A stretch of DNA of 64,000 nt from Drosophila pseudoobscura. Its lineage: Eukaryota; Arthropoda; Insecta; Diptera; Drosophilidae. Below, piece after piece: positions 12,791 to 27,511 of this stretch. Position numbers and translations under genes: made by a program. The first letter of the stretch is position 1. Each line of letters starts with the position of its first letter. The stretch is taken from the NCBI RefSeq assembly GCF_009870125.1, contig NC_046680.1:13969501-14033500 (forward strand). The letters are read 5' to 3'. The notes under the pieces were generated by a model, which was given only the letters and a program-made list of their open reading frames with translations, was not told the DNA's origin and searched no databases.

Positions 12791-15700
12791 AGAATACAAT
12801 AGGGAAATTAGTGTTTTCTCACATCTGTTTCACTTAATTCTTATCATAAAATGTATGTACAATATCTTATGTTCCAGGAACATTTTGATGAATTGGTTCC
12901 ATTTCAATTGGATCTTAGTTTTCTAAGCAAAGATATACAGAATGTACACAGAGGAAATGCATTTCTCATAAAACAGATACATCATCTTTAGTTGTGTCAT
13001 ATTGAGATGCGAGACAATGCTAAATGAAAATCAAGAGATGATTTCTAAGCACCATCATCATGATGATAGACGTTTTTCCCCAGCGCAACCCTTAAATAGC
13101 AACGGTGATATAAGATATAGGGGGCAACTTGAGAAGCACACATGCGATCTGCCAGCCGCCCTCCCATCCACCTCATCTCATGCATCTTTATCCTTGGCCT
13201 ACACACACTCGTCGTAACATGTTCATTAATAACTAATATCCCGAAGCCACAAATAACATTAGCTATGTGAGGAGACGAGCCATTGTTGTTTTGCTTTTGG
13301 TTTTCAATTACATAAGGAGCGGGAGGTGGTTGCTTAAATGACATGTGTGTATGTGCGCCTGTGTCAGTTCGAGTATAGCAATCGATGAAAGTTTGAAATT
13401 AACACCCAAACAACCCAAAATGGGCAAGGACTGGCCTGCGTAATTAATGAGTCCCAAATACCCCCGAAAAGCGAATAACAAACTTTGCCGGGGAGTACAC
13501 TATGCGAAAGAGAGAACGGAGAGCTCGTCCATTTTAGTAGAGTAGTCTAAAGAAAAGACCATAATCATTTTTCCTAGTGTATTAAAGTTTTTCTTTGGTC
13601 AATCGCTCAAACTGTTAAGACTTGGCGTTTGGCAGTCTTACAAGAAAATGATTTTATCCTCCCACTCTTTCGGCATTTCGGCCTATCTCATATTTCTCAT
13701 CCCACCTTAATTTGCCTGTTCCCAGCATAAATTTCAATTACAAGATATTAAGTTGTAATACATTCAACTCCATTTTCTGTTTTCTGCTTTCCCACGCACA
13801 GCTCAATATAGATTCGATCTATTTAAATTTCTTCGAGGGCAATAAATCTTGTAATTAGTTTAGAGTTGCGTGGCAACCCTAACAAATCGTAGCCTCCAAT
13901 TGAAAGCGATGTGCGGATGACTACGTTTGCGTGCTAAGACAGCGGCTCCTCTTGAACATTGGATGAGCTTTGTGACAACCCCAATTCCCATTCACATATC
14001 GCCACCATTTCAATTGCAATCCAACAATCCAACAGTCCAATTCGGCTACAGGAAACGGCAACGAATCATCTGAAATCAACAATCCGTTGCGTTTCGCTCG
14101 CAGCTCTGCTTTAAGCGGTCTCAATAAGACGTTTTATCGTGGCATATTCAAAGCAGAAAACTTTTTAATTCGTACACAAAAGATTCATTTAGTACAATAC
14201 ACATACATACGTACATATTTTTGGCATCCCGTCCACGTACTCGTACATACATATGTACATATGTGCATTCATAAGAGTGTGTATGAAACGGATTGAGAAT
14301 GTGCGCCTTTAGCACTTGAGCACTGAGAAGTGTCTGATTATTAAGGTATTGGACACTATATGAGTGGGGTGTCCACAAAACGGATATAATTATAGCGGAT
14401 CTTCGTTGGGAATATTCTTTAATCAACACTGCTACTCATTCAACATTCCCATGTTAAGGAACTCGCGATATGCTTTCATACTATGTACAGATGAAAGTGT
14501 GTATGTATGTATATGTTGTGTAAGTTATTTATTTGGATCTCACCCTCCGTCACGACATGGTCCATTGAAACTAACGATCGACACATGCAGCTAGTTGGAA
14601 TGCTATAGAGAGAAATATATTGATATTAATGTGCAATCAAACATAGCTAACGATCCCCGTTGATTGGTTAACTGAGAAACAGGAAGTTCGAAGAAGGTCT
14701 TTATTTATGCTAAAAGGTAGTCGGTCCAGTCCATGGGTCACCAAATTAGTTTTAGTGTTTCAACTGAAATCGTTGCCCATTTAATGTGGAGAACAGAACG
14801 GAACGCCCACGAGGAGACCAGACCAGGCCAGACCAGACGAAACCAATTAATAGAGTCGCAAAACAAATTAACCCCAAGAAATCAACACGAAAGTTCTCCG
14901 GCCTGCCGCGAGACTGACACACGTCAGAGCGTCAGAACGATAAACGCCATATGGCCGCACAGTTTCCAGCCCCCGATCTTCCACTCTGGCTAAGTAGAAC
15001 AACAACAACCACAAAAAAACATAATAAATACGGATCCGAAACGCCGCACATGCCGAGATTTTGGTTTCAGGAAAGCGTGCGCTGTGACCCCTTTCCTTTC
15101 TTCAAAGATCCTCGAAGAACATATACAAACTACTTTGAAGAGGGGAACGCCGACTGCCAATGATGATCACTAAATTAGGGGTAAAAAGAAGAGCGCGAAG
15201 CAGAAGAATAAAAAACGGTGCTGAACAACAAAAAACGGAAGGCGATAGAGTCACAAAAGGGAAGGGTGCCATCGATAGGGAACAGAGCCAAAGGCAAAGG
15301 GTCGTGATCTCTAAACGCCTGATAATGAGTGCACATTTCCCTTTCCCTTTGCCTTTCCCCCCTTCCTTGACTTTCTTACCCATTCGGTAAGAGTTCAAAA
15401 TTGAATTATCTTGTGTGGATGCCTTGTGGCATTTTAATGTGCCTAATATGTCACCCTTTGCTGCAGTCGAAAGAGTTGACATGGGGGACCGCCCAATTCG
15501 GAGCTGTGAGGTGATCCGATCCTCAAGTGGCTTCCTCGTTTATCCAAGTCACTCACACGTCAAATTAATCATTTAGTGGACTTTTTCTTTGCTCTCCCCG
15601 TCTGGGGGAGCATTGTGACAGGCCGTTGATTTAGGACTCAGTTACCGGTAATCGTGAGCTGACTTAGATCACTATCACGGAAGAAGGTCTATGGGTGTGC

Positions 15701-18690
15701 ATGTTGTGAGATCAAAGTACACATGGAATTGATTATAGTAGAGTGATTAAATTGGTTAGAACTGATATATGCATTGAGTATGCATTGTTGGAAAATATAT
15801 ATCTATTGTAACCTGTATCGGGCGTTGTATTGAAGTGTAGGAAAGCATCTTGAACTGTCCTTTACCAAAAAGGAATATTTAGTTGAACAGAGTTTTCCCA
15901 GAAACAATAGCGGGCAAACATGAACTTAACACTGCTTCCCGGAAAACGCCTAGCCTCCAATTTGCATAAGCCCCTCCACACGATCTTATCAAACTGCTTC
16001 ACCTGTATAAGGCACACACTGGCATCCTGTAATGGAAGGCAGAACAAAAGATCGCACAGCTCCACGGCTGAAACTTATCTATAATTGAACCGCAGTCTTA
16101 TCGAAAATTACACAAAATAAATTCTGAGCAAATAAATGCAGAGCGGAGCGGGCGAACAACGTCCTAAACAAATCTCACGTTGGTCTTCAATTTTTATCAA
16201 CCGCAGCATTGCGTTTTTGTGCAATTAGGACAAACATCCTTTTTTGGTTAGCGGCGCGCGACGAGCCTTATCCTTATGCAAATATTGATGTCTACGCGCG
16301 CTCAAGTGCTCATAGGGAATCCTTTCGGTGCGCCGCAGCCGTCACATCCCTCTGCAGCGTCTGTCGCCTTGCTTTCATCTTCTGGTCTGCGATTGGTTTT
16401 GGCCAGCACCGCACCAAACAATTCTTTGCTTGTGGCTCACGATCGCCCTGCAAATATTGACCCATTCTAATTAGTGATGTTTGAGTTTCCTCACGGTCCT
16501 GTAACCGCATATGTCTTTTGATCGCTTATGGGTGGTTTTATTCTTATTTCATTTACCGCAGCCTCTAACAAGTTCATTGTGAAAAACCAGTAACAAACAT
16601 TAAAATACTTCTAATGTGATATATTTATTACGTAGTTCACGTGCTAAGCTACGGCTAATATTTCCACAGAGTAGACTAATATGTATATTAAAGAGTAGTT
16701 TAATTTATGAAGTAACTAATGAATGGTTAGCTAGTGGTTTTTAAGATCTAAAGGTAACATTTCCAAAGAACTTCACTAGCTCAAAGTAAAAGTGGTCATC
16801 CTCACAGCTGTTGTAACTCCAGAATAAAGAAAGTTACAACGAATTGTAAAGAAAATAGACAGTTTGCAAGTGCTACCACCAAAGATTCTGAGGCGTGTCG
16901 ATCTCTAACAGGCGGCACACGGCGGCGAGAAGACCTCAAGGAAGGCCCAAATTATAGAACATGTGTTTGAGTGGTTGCCTACGGCGAAAGTGAAGGTGAC
17001 TGGTACTGGTGTGTTCAAATTGAAGCATTGATGGAAGATCCTAGGAAGGGCTGTGCGGACTTCGTCGATGTGAATGCTGTCGCTTACTTTCATTTTCCTG
17101 CAAGGAAACCAACCACTTTCCTTTAATGATTGGTGTGGCGCAACTAATTGGTGGCATGTGGGCTACATGAGGGCTCCTCGATCATCTTAAGGGGTTGCAT
17201 ATTCGTTAAATGCGTCATATAATTTGCCGGAGGTATAAACTGTCAGTTGGCGTAGTCGTAAGTGGAGAAAAGTCATCAGGATTGCTTCTGAAAAGATGTC
17301 CACAGACAAGGGCCTGAGCATGTGCTAAAAAGGATTTGCGCCTAGGCTTCGGATGCTACACACCCCATCACAACAGTTGCTCGTTTCCAATTCCAGTACC
17401 GAAATAAACCGAAATCCCAAGCCCAATCGCCGCGTCATCAAATCAGGAACCAAAAGCTCACGCAGCAGCTACGTACATATGTACTTATGTACAGACATGT
17501 AGTAAAAACTTGTGGAATCGCAAAGGAAATTGGTGTGTAGGCTAAAAGAGATGACATTATTTGGTCGACCATGAGTTCCATCTTGTAATCATTGGCGTTC
17601 ATTGTCCAACCCTTAAATCACAGTGTACGCAATTTCGTTAATAATCCTCAAGACAATATCGAAAGACGATAACAATATCCTTTTCATGATTATCGTCTCG
17701 GCTCTCTCACTTGATAGTAAGATGCTCGGGGTTGTGCTTCCCGCCTCACCCCGACGGACCCCCGTCGCTTGTCTATTTCATTCTGACGCAACAGTAGCCT
17801 GGATGTTTATTGGTTGGCTAGGACGAAAGGATAATGGTAGCGTACAATGCAGAGCACAGCATAAAGTGACCTAGAAATATCTTGGCTGCCTACTTATTTT
17901 TGTGGGCTAGCTCAATTGTGGGGGAGTACACAGTTTCTGTTTCATATTTGTGTTTTTGCTTAGTATCGAAAAATCAATGGTTGAACGTGAAGTATACAAA
18001 ATAAGAGGAACATTGGATTATGATGAAAATTAACAAATAAACACACAATGGTCTTGCATCACAAGTTTCGTTTGCCGAAAAGTAAAAAAAAGGATGTTAC
18101 CTTAAACACACACAAAAAACTTTCAGCCTCCCCATCAATTGCAAAGGCAAGTGGTTGGAAAATTTCGAGCCCTTTACATATTGTACATTTTGTGTATAAC
18201 ACTCTTTTCTGGTTTTTTGTTGCCCTTACCGGGCAGCAGAAGCCATTTAGAATTCTTTTCAAGTTTAAGCGTGCAGAAGTAACCAAAGAGCTCAAAAAAC
18301 GGAAAAGATGTAAAAACTGTAAGAAAATATTAGAAGTATTAAAATTTTAATGCAAATTGTTATTTTATGCAAGAATGTGTACGCCAATGGCCCTTGTCCT
18401 TCCTAAATCCCCCTTTTTAAAAATACTGCGTAAAGGATTTCCTTGGTCATACATACATAAGTCGAAGAAAAATGTTTTTGTGAGCTACTTTTTTCTTCTT
18501 TACTTTTTACTTTACGTTATATTATGCAGGGGAGTGGAGTCGACCTTTCGCTTGCCCAAGACCCAAGGATATACAATTGTGTGTGCCCGAAACTCGTTGT
18601 CATTCATACACATTCGTGGTGCTTCTTGTCCCAATTTCATTTTGGCCCAGACCTTTTTGTACCCAGTACTCGAAGACTTTTGGGATATAT
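12791..18690. other. non-coding DNA, no gene recognised
   Basis: Contains only short, low-quality open frames, TACAT-rich simple sequence near 14,205-14,265 and assorted A/T tracts. No splice-linked coding exons, RNA genes or intact mobile elements were found. Confidence 0.6.
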
Positions 18691-18700
18691 TAGTTTAGTG

Positions 18701-18740
18701 GTGGATGTGGATGTATGTAACACCCAGAAGGAAGCGTTGT
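18701..18740 (+). repeat. small relic related to the DINE-like element
   Basis: The segment reads GTGGATGT...TGTAACACCCAGAAGGAAGCG. It resembles the reverse complement of the DINE-like element at about 27,430-27,470 (GTGTGTAACGTCCAGAAGG...). The rest of the copy has decayed. Assignment rests on this short match only. Confidence 0.4.
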
Positions 18741-18749
18741 AGGAGTCAT

Positions 18750-21700
18750 AGGCTTCGATACCAACTCTGGCTCTTACGTATTATTACGTATAAAGTATAT
18801 TGTATAAGTTAGTACCGGCTAGGAAAGTAGAACAGCGGTCCTTGCCACGGCTCACAACGCGTCCGCTCGTTCAATAGTCGGGAGATTCAAACTCGAGCTC
18901 GTGCGCAGTCTAAAAAGGATAATTGAATTGCGGCCAGGTATAGAGATAATTCCCATCTGCCTTCGATGGTCAGTTATTGGACCATACCACAAGTATTTCC
19001 ATATGGATGATGATAAAATGAATGAATTAACTACAAATTCTGCACAAGACAATGTATTAGAAAGGCATACAACGGCATTATACCGTTTATTCCCAGCATT
19101 CCCAGAAAGCATAAGAAGTCCTCAGTATTTATATAACTTAGAAAATGCACTAGGGTCTGCTACAATTTTCATCCACTGCTCACTGGTCATTCTCAAGTAC
19201 AAGAACCCTCACCGAGGGTTGTCTGGGACTCGCTGTAGTCCATGCCTTCCATTACCCTTAACCCTAAAGGTTCTGCGTAAAGCTTGCTCATACAGTGACC
19301 AAAATAAGAGACACGCTTTTCAGACGAACTTTTCAATTGCGTTCAAAACTTGTGTTTTATTTGTGGCAATTAAAGAGTTGAACTAGTCAAGTCGGTCAGT
19401 AGCAGCTGTCACAGTTGCTCCTCTATTATTGCAACCCACCGCCAATTAAGAAAACAATTTTAGTTTTTTTATACGTTTTTTTTACCCCTTCTGAGTTTAG
19501 TATTCTATTCGTGCTCGGGCTAATTACGTATGTCGTAACTAACTGGTCTACTGTGGCGTACTATTACTTGTTATTTGCTTTGCTTTGGGGGGTGCAAGTC
19601 GACGATTAACCCCTTTTTCACGACTACTACGTCAAGGCTGTCCAAAGTTAATTGCAGAATGGCGGTTAAGGGTGTATTTAGGTCTTTCGGCTGGCACTGA
19701 GCCACAACAATCACAATATACAACATGACTATGGCTCCTTTTCCAACTCATACGAAAGCGTGTCAGCGCCATTTAATTAAAAGCTAAAATGTTTGAGTTA
19801 GAGGCTAAACGCTTTGCTCCTGTTACGGATATTTACCTTTGCGTGCATATTTGAAGAGTTACGACTGGGGGCATAAGTTTTCCATTTTGTTTGGCTGTTG
19901 AAAGCAGACCGACCAACCCTGACGACCCCTAGCAACAAAAGGGTTGGCGCGGCCTACGAGTATGGTAAAAAGGTAGCTAAAGGGTTGACTGACAAACGGG
20001 GAGGGAACGTTTACATAAAGTATACAAGAGCGGCCAATGGAAACGTAGATTGTGTCTTTTAACAGCCAGAGTTCGTTGGTTTTTTACTATGAATATGGAA
20101 AAACACATACACATACAGAAAAAAGTATATAAAGCGTTTCATATTTGCAAGATTTCTTGAGCAGTGGCTCTCTCTCTCCCTCTCTCTCTCTTTCACTAGT
20201 TGGAATGCTGCTAATTAGAGCATGCTTTCTCCGTTGACTATTACATTTCATAAGCACCAAAAAAAAGTTATATAGTAGGCATAAATGGACCTCAGTGGGT
20301 ATTACAGTAACAGTAAGCATTGCTAAACGGTCACAAAATAAAATGTCCATTAACTTAATTAATGTGCTTCAATTATGGTCAGTAAAAAGCTGATGAAACG
20401 AAAATTCTATAGTTTTTAGTCAAGAGGTCGTCATTATGAACATACATATATCACAGCATGTCCTCCCAGTGCGCCCCAATACTCCCCCATCGCGCCTTTA
20501 TAATTGTTAAGGGAAATCTAGCAGCATGAAGAATTAGCTCCCCGCTGTTTATTTTTGCAATAAAAAAATATGTTTCCACTTTTATTTTCAGCGTAATATT
20601 CTGGGCTCGTTAACTGAACGCAATTAATTAAAATTCTGCTTGTAGACGTCTGCTGAAGTAAACATCCTTTACAAACAGGCAAACTACAGACAAGGGAAGG
20701 GAATGGCGGTCAAGCCCAAGGCGTGGGGAGTAAAGAACGTTACCAATTCCACTTTCTCCGCCGCAGTTGTTTTGTCTTTAATTGCAAATTACATTTTGTA
20801 AAATTATGCTTCAAAGGCCGTCCAAGATTACCCTGGCCAGGACTCGGTGGGTCCTTCTCTGTACCCTCTCATCGGACGGACGGCCCACGCATAAGTAGAA
20901 AACAATTAGTATGCTTTTGATCCTTTGTTTACCCCAACAACAGCAAAAGCGACAAGGACAACACGCCCAGGCGTCGTTAGCACCCCGAAGACCACGTCCT
21001 GCTTTTGCTTTTTGAAGAATTTTTTAATTTTCAAACGCAAATTCTGAGTCATGAATACGGCCTCTGCTCCTTCTTTCACTTAAGCCTGGTCATGATGATG
21101 TTTCATGCGATTTGTTGTTTCTCATATCCGTTTCATAAAATGCCCCCAAGATGTGCCGCCCCACCTTTCTGTTGGTGGTGTACCCTCTAGCGTTCGCATT
21201 GCGGGAGTTTTAGGGGAAGATTGTAGATGGGATTGAGGACACGGAAGCGTGGCAATCATCGCTCGGCCGGGTTCCAAGAAAACCAGCCAAAGTTCGCATT
21301 TCAATTAATTTTTTCTCCGTCCTCTTTTCTTCGCCACATTCTCTATTCTCTATTCTTTCCCCGTATATATTATTTTTCAATGTCCACTCAGAAATGCAGT
21401 AGAATTTTATTATTTGGTAATAGGGTCATTTGTTAATTGAATAATTCAAATACCTGCCAAAAAAACATTATTTTTTTTATATTTTCAGCTATAGTTTGGT
21501 AGCAAGTGGCCGTGAAATTTGTTGTCGTCCCATATATATAGGTGATTGATTTATCGAACAGTATCCTCGAATAGAATTGCGTAGGCATATCTACTCACTT
21601 ATATAAGCAACGAGCCATACTTAAAGGCTACCAAAAGTCTGGAGATTGAGAGAAATCGATAGCCTGTTTCATTTTTGGCGACCTGCGACCGGCACACAGC

Positions 21701-24700
21701 GATAGCCTGTGTTCCACGCACAGCGCGTTACCCTCTTCACCCACAAGTAACCCTTATGATGATGGTGCGAACACCACCAACCCTATTCTGTCAACCCATT
21801 TGCTTTTTCGTTGCTTTTCCCTTATTTTTGACAGCAAAAGCAGCAGCACCCAAAGACGACATGTGGCCTCTGGCCCAGAACCAAGAACAACCGTGGACCT
21901 GGCCGGACCGGGACCGGTTCGTCTCGTTCAAGTTCGAGCAAAAACCGAGGGGTGGGTTTCGCTCCAAGCAAAAACATATAAAAATAAAAACTTTTTATAA
22001 GACTTGTGAGGGTAAAGCAGCCGCACTCATCCAGTCAGCCTATATACACTTGAAGGGTACGGTTGTGGGACTTTTGTCACATGTGCCCCGTAGTATGTGT
22101 TGTCTTTCATGGCCTTTACGGCCGTTCCATGTATATAAAATGTTCGAATGCGTACAGAACATAAGCCGAAAGACGGCTCTGGATGGCTTTCACCCTTTTT
22201 ATTGCGTCTTGAAGTTATTTTATCTACCCTATGTATTGGCGATTGGCGTTGTATACGGTGAGTGTGCGAGTGTGTATATTTATATACAATTTTGTGTACA
22301 TGTGTGCGAGTATCTGCGAGCGTGTGTTGGATAACCGGAAATATGAGACATCAAGGCTTTTATAAATGGCGGCCGAATATGCTCCTTGCTGATGTGTGAT
22401 GGCAGCTCTTTGTCGATGGGGGAGTAAGGACTTTCGAACTTCTGCTGGGAGCTTAAGAGCGGGGAGATGCCTGTCCTTGATGTATGCGTTTGACAGGCCC
22501 ACATAAGGGGTAAATTGGGTTTTGACCAGGGGTCGTAAGAGAGGGTAAGAGAGGAATGAGCAACTAAAACTTTTTTGATTGTTTGCGTTGACCAGCCGAA
22601 GCCGTTCTATCCATGGTCCTCGTGTTGCCAATGCTTGTGCTCGGGGTACATGGCGGCCGGCAAAACAAATTTAATAAATGACTTTATAGTTATTTTCGTG
22701 TCCCTTCACTCCCCAATCCAATAATCCAATGAAGTTCTCTGGAGGGGAGGCTGGGGTGGTGTTTCGCTTGCAAACCCTTGCCCCCAGCCTTAGGATTTAT
22801 GCGCGTTTTATGCGAATGGTGTGTGGCTTGCGAGTCATTTGCCAACGGCTGCGGAGACTATCAAAAATTAATACTTTTGTCTGCATCCCCTTGTACTATC
22901 CCTCTTACGCAATTTTCACGTAATACTTTGTGACCCACACATATAACAAAAGTTGTAAAAATTTTAATTTTCCCTCAATATTTTTGCCATTCCTTGAGTT
23001 CAGTGCGTCATATGTGCGCCAGATAAAAATGACATACAGATATTTTTACATAGGATTCAATGCCCAGGCGGCCCTCCTGTGTCTGTCGGGGTTTGAGTTT
23101 TATGCAGTACGGAGTGTACGCCTGTGAATATTCAGGATATTTTAAAGAACGGTGAGCGCTGAGTTTATTTAACAGAAGGATAAATTCAAATACATTTAGC
23201 TTTAGCTTAGCTACTTTACTAGAAAAGGATTCACAAATGGATCAATTGTATAGTTTAAATAAATGGTCAAATGTAATTACTTCAAGAGCACTGGGCATAC
23301 TTTCACCTGCCACATTTTGAGTGATAATTAGGACAGCACAAAATAGAATAAAAGACTAGCCATTCAAGGAACCAGTAAATTTTTGTAATAACAAGGTCGG
23401 TGTCGTCTGATCGGAACCGACTCTCTCCTTTAATCACATTTAAAACGTCATGCCAGACACGACCACACAAAGTCCATAAAAAAGAAAGAAACGACCTAGT
23501 AGATGACCCAAACCCGAAATAATTGGAACAATTTCCTATCAAATTTATGTGCCATAATCGGTAGCAGCAGGTTCAAAGATAAAAATCGAACGCATTCCAA
23601 TATCTTATGTCCTGAGTGCTTGGGCGCACACACACACACATGCTCATGTATTTTTGGACAGGTGAAAGAGGTCGCGAGACAATGGAAAGAATGTGAATAC
23701 TTTGGGGTCATCGGAGCCACTTTTATTACCACCAAACCGCTTTGTTAACAATGATTTTTATATACAACCGTGTGCCACTATTATGTGGCCTGTTCAACTC
23801 CTTTGCGCTCTCCGTCCGCTTGTTATCCCTTAACCCGATTCTTGTTCTCTCCCTGCTTATCTCTGACATTGCATCGAGACTTGAAGAAGTTAGTAACAAC
23901 CGATAGCCGTTTCGTGGTCTATACATTCGGAAAATGTCTCAATCGGGGCCTTTGTAAATTGGCTTTGTCCCATAATCGAAGTTTCATTGAAACGTAAAAT
24001 TGGCAGGGCCAAGAAGGCGGAAAGACATACTGATATTTCTTAACTGTTTAGCAATAAGACATTTTAGGGGCCATTGTTGACATTTTCCTTAGCCTACCCT
24101 TTTTCTTTTCGATTATCGTCGTTTGTTGATTGAACGACAAAATGTTTCAATTTGCCCCTTGGCCTTTGATATTATCTTTTTTTACATAAGCGATGGAAAA
24201 CTGGCAATGAGTCCGAAAACAAGGTACTAAGAAGGAAATTTACGCTGACTGATATTATTCGGTAATATATTGATCTTAGTAGCTGCTCAAAGAAGAAGGA
24301 CGATAGTGCATTTTTTGATTAAGAATAACAGTTAAAATTCAAGACCCATATTTCGATCAAAGGCACCTTAATTATATACTCTACTTTCCATTTCCCATCA
24401 AGTAATCCTCCTTATATCCTTGGCCATGGCAGTGCCAACTCTTGGCACTTTGTTACCTGTCCGTGCCAACTGCAGATGGTACCTTCCCAACCGAACCGAA
24501 TCTAATCTTATCACAATAATGTTCCTTAGTCGTCGTCTCTGAAAACAGTCTTTTAAACACCGACCATGATGGCAAAGATACAGACACACGGCCATACGAG
24601 CAGGTGAAACCCAAAACCCAACCTTGGCTTGTGCACAGCCAATGAAAATGCTATTTCATTTGTAATAATTACCCAAAATATGTACGTTGAAAACTGTTTC

Positions 24701-26415
24701 TCCAGGGACTCGAACTCAACTTTTGGCAAGTCGCTAATAAGATAAATAGCAGAATTGGCTGCTGCACATGTCATGTCCGATACGATACTCATCTTAGGGC
24801 CCGCTCGAAGCAAGTGCCCCCTACCGTTTCACCCGCTGTGAGAGGTCAAATGGCCAGACCAGCTCGAAACTGGCAGTCCTGATAGATAGGCCATCCGACA
24901 GTTTGTTACAATTGTTATTCTTTACAACTGACGCGAGATTGATTAATTGTAGGCGAAAGAGTTGACCTATGCCCCACGTCGTGTTCGGTTCCTTGTTTCT
25001 AGATGGGTGGAGTAGTTTTGTCTTAAGAGGCACGCTTGCCCTAAGCATTTGTCTAATTGAAATACAAAGCGGTTGATTAATGATTGCAGCACAGCAAGTC
25101 CAGTTTAAAATAGTTACTGCAAGACTTAAAAAGATTAGTATCCTCTGTGCATTGAAAACCTCTCATGTAAATATGTATAAGCTTGGGACAGTTCAAACAC
25201 TAGCTGGTGCCCCACGACCAGTCCTAAGGTGAATGAATGTAATGCCCAAACACGCTGAACACGTTCACGCCCCTGTTTTAAAATACTGCTCCACGTCTCT
25301 GCCCCTTTTTGATCCCTGCTTTCCCTGCATTTAATTACATTCTTCCGGCTCAGAAATGCGAGGGCGGCTTTCGCTTTTCTTTCGACGTTCAGCGGCACAA
25401 TTAGTGGCCTTTGTCACGCCTCCACCAAGAGTTCTTGTGTCCTTGAGAAAAGGGAAACTGCCGAATTTCGATTTCGCTTCAAAAACCGAAGCACTATAAT
25501 AGAGTTTCGATTTTATTGATACGAAAATTGGTTTACACCGAAGGAAATCGTCTTGGCAGCTGTCTTGTAGGGAACACCTACAGAACGCACGTGTGCCTGG
25601 ACTGGCTGGGCTGGAGGCTTGTGCGATATTCTGTGCAGAGTCAGACACGCGTTGACGAAGCCGCCTTCTGCTGCTGCCACGGCTTCTACCGCCTTTATTG
25701 GTCGATTTCCATTTTCCGTCTTGCCTTTGAGTTTTGGGCCAACCGGCTAGGCAAAACATTTCAATTTTCTAGCCCAGTGGACAAGCCAGCATCCAACTAG
25801 GAACTAAGATCCATTTTGGGCAGTTGTCCTGGCAAGCGTAACCACGCACAACGACGGTTTGCCGCCCCAGGATTTGTTTGTCAAAAACAGACAACAATAA
25901 CAGCAGCGACGAAGAACATTGGGCTCTTTTTAAGAGAGCCCCCTGTCCACTTTGAACTGGCTGTATTTATTTTTCATTTTATGCGATACTTTCCCCTTTC
26001 CTTTCCCATTCGCTCATTCTTAATTTTCGTTGATGCACCTTTTTCCTAGCTTTTTTCTGACACATTTCAATTTGTTTATGTTGTAAAGGACCCAAGCAGC
26101 TACCATCTTACAGAAAATCCAATATTAGAGACGTGCTATATTCCTTGTGGGAATCTAATGGGAACATGAAGTTGCAAGGGACAAATAAATACGTTTAAAG
26201 CTAGAAGAAGTTTTCTTCTTCACCGAAAATTAGGCGGTGTAGGCTTGGCAATACGTTGAAGTTAGGTTATAGGGTATCTATTGTTTCGACGGCATGTTTT
26301 ATTTACCTTTAAATTTCCTTCATATACCTCTATGTAGTTTTGACCTATTCCGGGCGCTTCTTAACCCAAAACTTAATGTTTCGTGATCGTTCTCAAAATA
26401 GACAATTACCCACTT
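18750..26415. other. non-coding DNA, no gene recognised
   Basis: No supportable coding exon. A 219-codon open frame (21,675-22,334, +) is the longest in the gene-poor part but lacks a recognisable domain and ends in TG-rich simple sequence. A CT microsatellite lies at 20,168-20,194. No tRNA or intact transposon seen. Confidence 0.55.
20168..20194. repeat. (CT)n microsatellite
   Basis: Near-perfect CT dinucleotide run with one CC interruption. Confidence 0.9.
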
Positions 26416-26419
26416 AAAT

Positions 26420-27511
26420 TTAACGAGGGGGAACGTTGTGAGTTGCTGCGGACACCGCAACTCTACAGTTATACCCGATACTAAGTCAGTATGGCTCTCC
26501 TCCGGCAGACGCCGTGCGTGCGAGAGAGACAGAAAATCAGTCTGAGCGTGACGTCGGGCGCTGCGTAGCCACTGCAAATTGATTTGTTTCCTTTGGCTAT
26601 AAAAATGATCTGATCTGATCCAGATTCAGCAATCTGATAGATATGGTCGTTATCTATGATTCTGCGTTTTTAGTTTTCTCAAATCTGCAATATTGTGGAT
26701 GCAACAGATTTTCGTTCTTTGTGTGGGCGGAAGGGGGTGGGGCGAAATTTTGAGATAAAGATTTTATAGTGAGATCTAACAGAAGTGCGGATACCAAATT
26801 TGGTTACTCTAGCTTTAATAGTCTCTGAGATTTGTGAATATCCCCAGATTTGCATCCTTTGCGGGGGCGGAAGGGGGTTTGGCGAAATTTTGAAACAAAC
26901 TCGTCTCGGTCCGATATATTAGGAGTGTGGATACCAAATTTGCTTGCTCTAGCTTTTATAGTCTCTGAGATCTAGGCGCTAATGTTTTACTCTAAGCAAA
27001 GCCGCCTATGCTACTTGTGTGTTAGAGAGAGACAGGGCGAGAAAAAATGAAATTGTTTTCTTGATGCTGGCTATAATAGTAATACGATCCAATTCAGATT
27101 CTGCAGTCTAAAAGATATGGTCATGCTCTACGATTCTGCGTTTTTGGTTTTATCGTATCTTTAAAATTGTGGATGCCACAGATTTTCGCCCTTTGTGGGA
27201 GCGGAAGTGGGCGGGGCAAAGTTTTGAAATATTTTTGGAGCAGTGACATATCACAGAAGTCTGGATCCAAAACATCGTTGCTCTAGCTCTTATAGTCTTT
27301 GAGCATTAGGCGCTGAAGGGGACGGACAGACGGACAGACGGACGGACGGACAGACGGACAGACAGACATGGCTCAATCGACTCGGCTATTGATGCTGATC
27401 AAGAATATATATACTTTATGGGGTCGGAAACGATTCCTTCTGGACGTTACACACATCCACTTTCACCACAAATCTAATATACCCCAATACTCATTTTGAG
27501 TATCGGGTATA
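26420..27511 (-). mobile_element. DINE-1/Helitron-like non-autonomous transposable element
   Basis: The two ends carry inverted copies of TATACCCGATACT (26,470-26,482 and 27,499-27,511). Outside the left copy is a GC-rich stem-loop, GAGTTGC...GCAACTC, at 26,440-26,463. A GACGGACA microsatellite lies at 27,320-27,368. Between them, a module is repeated three times (near 26,694, 26,835 and 27,172). Each copy has a TGTGG...CAGATTTTCG start, then a GGGCGGAAG-GGGG core, then GCGAAATTTTGA. Subterminal inverted repeats, a central microsatellite and a terminal stem-loop are the layout described for Drosophila DINE-1-type Helitrons; the stem-loop end would be the 3' end, so the element reads on the minus strand. 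No transposase is present. The outer boundary near 26,420 is approximate and the exact family name was not determined. Confidence 0.7.
27320..27368. repeat. GACGGACA microsatellite inside the DINE-like element
   Basis: Tandem GACGGACA/GACG units, a normal internal part of the surrounding element. Confidence 0.85.

Noticed and set aside
18901..19386. 161-codon open frame (+)
   Set aside because: A frame of this length is expected by chance in AT-moderate DNA of this size; the translation has no recognisable family features.
21675..22334. 219-codon open frame (+), with a hydrophobic segment followed by AKA-AAPKDD like a signal peptide
   Set aside because: No domain or coding-like codon pattern. 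The end runs into TG-rich simple sequence and no promoter or splice context is visible. One frame this long is unusual but not decisive in 64 kb.
25331..25759. 142-codon minus-strand frame rich in Arg and Ser
   Set aside because: Composition reflects local CG/CT-rich sequence; no domain, no splice partners.
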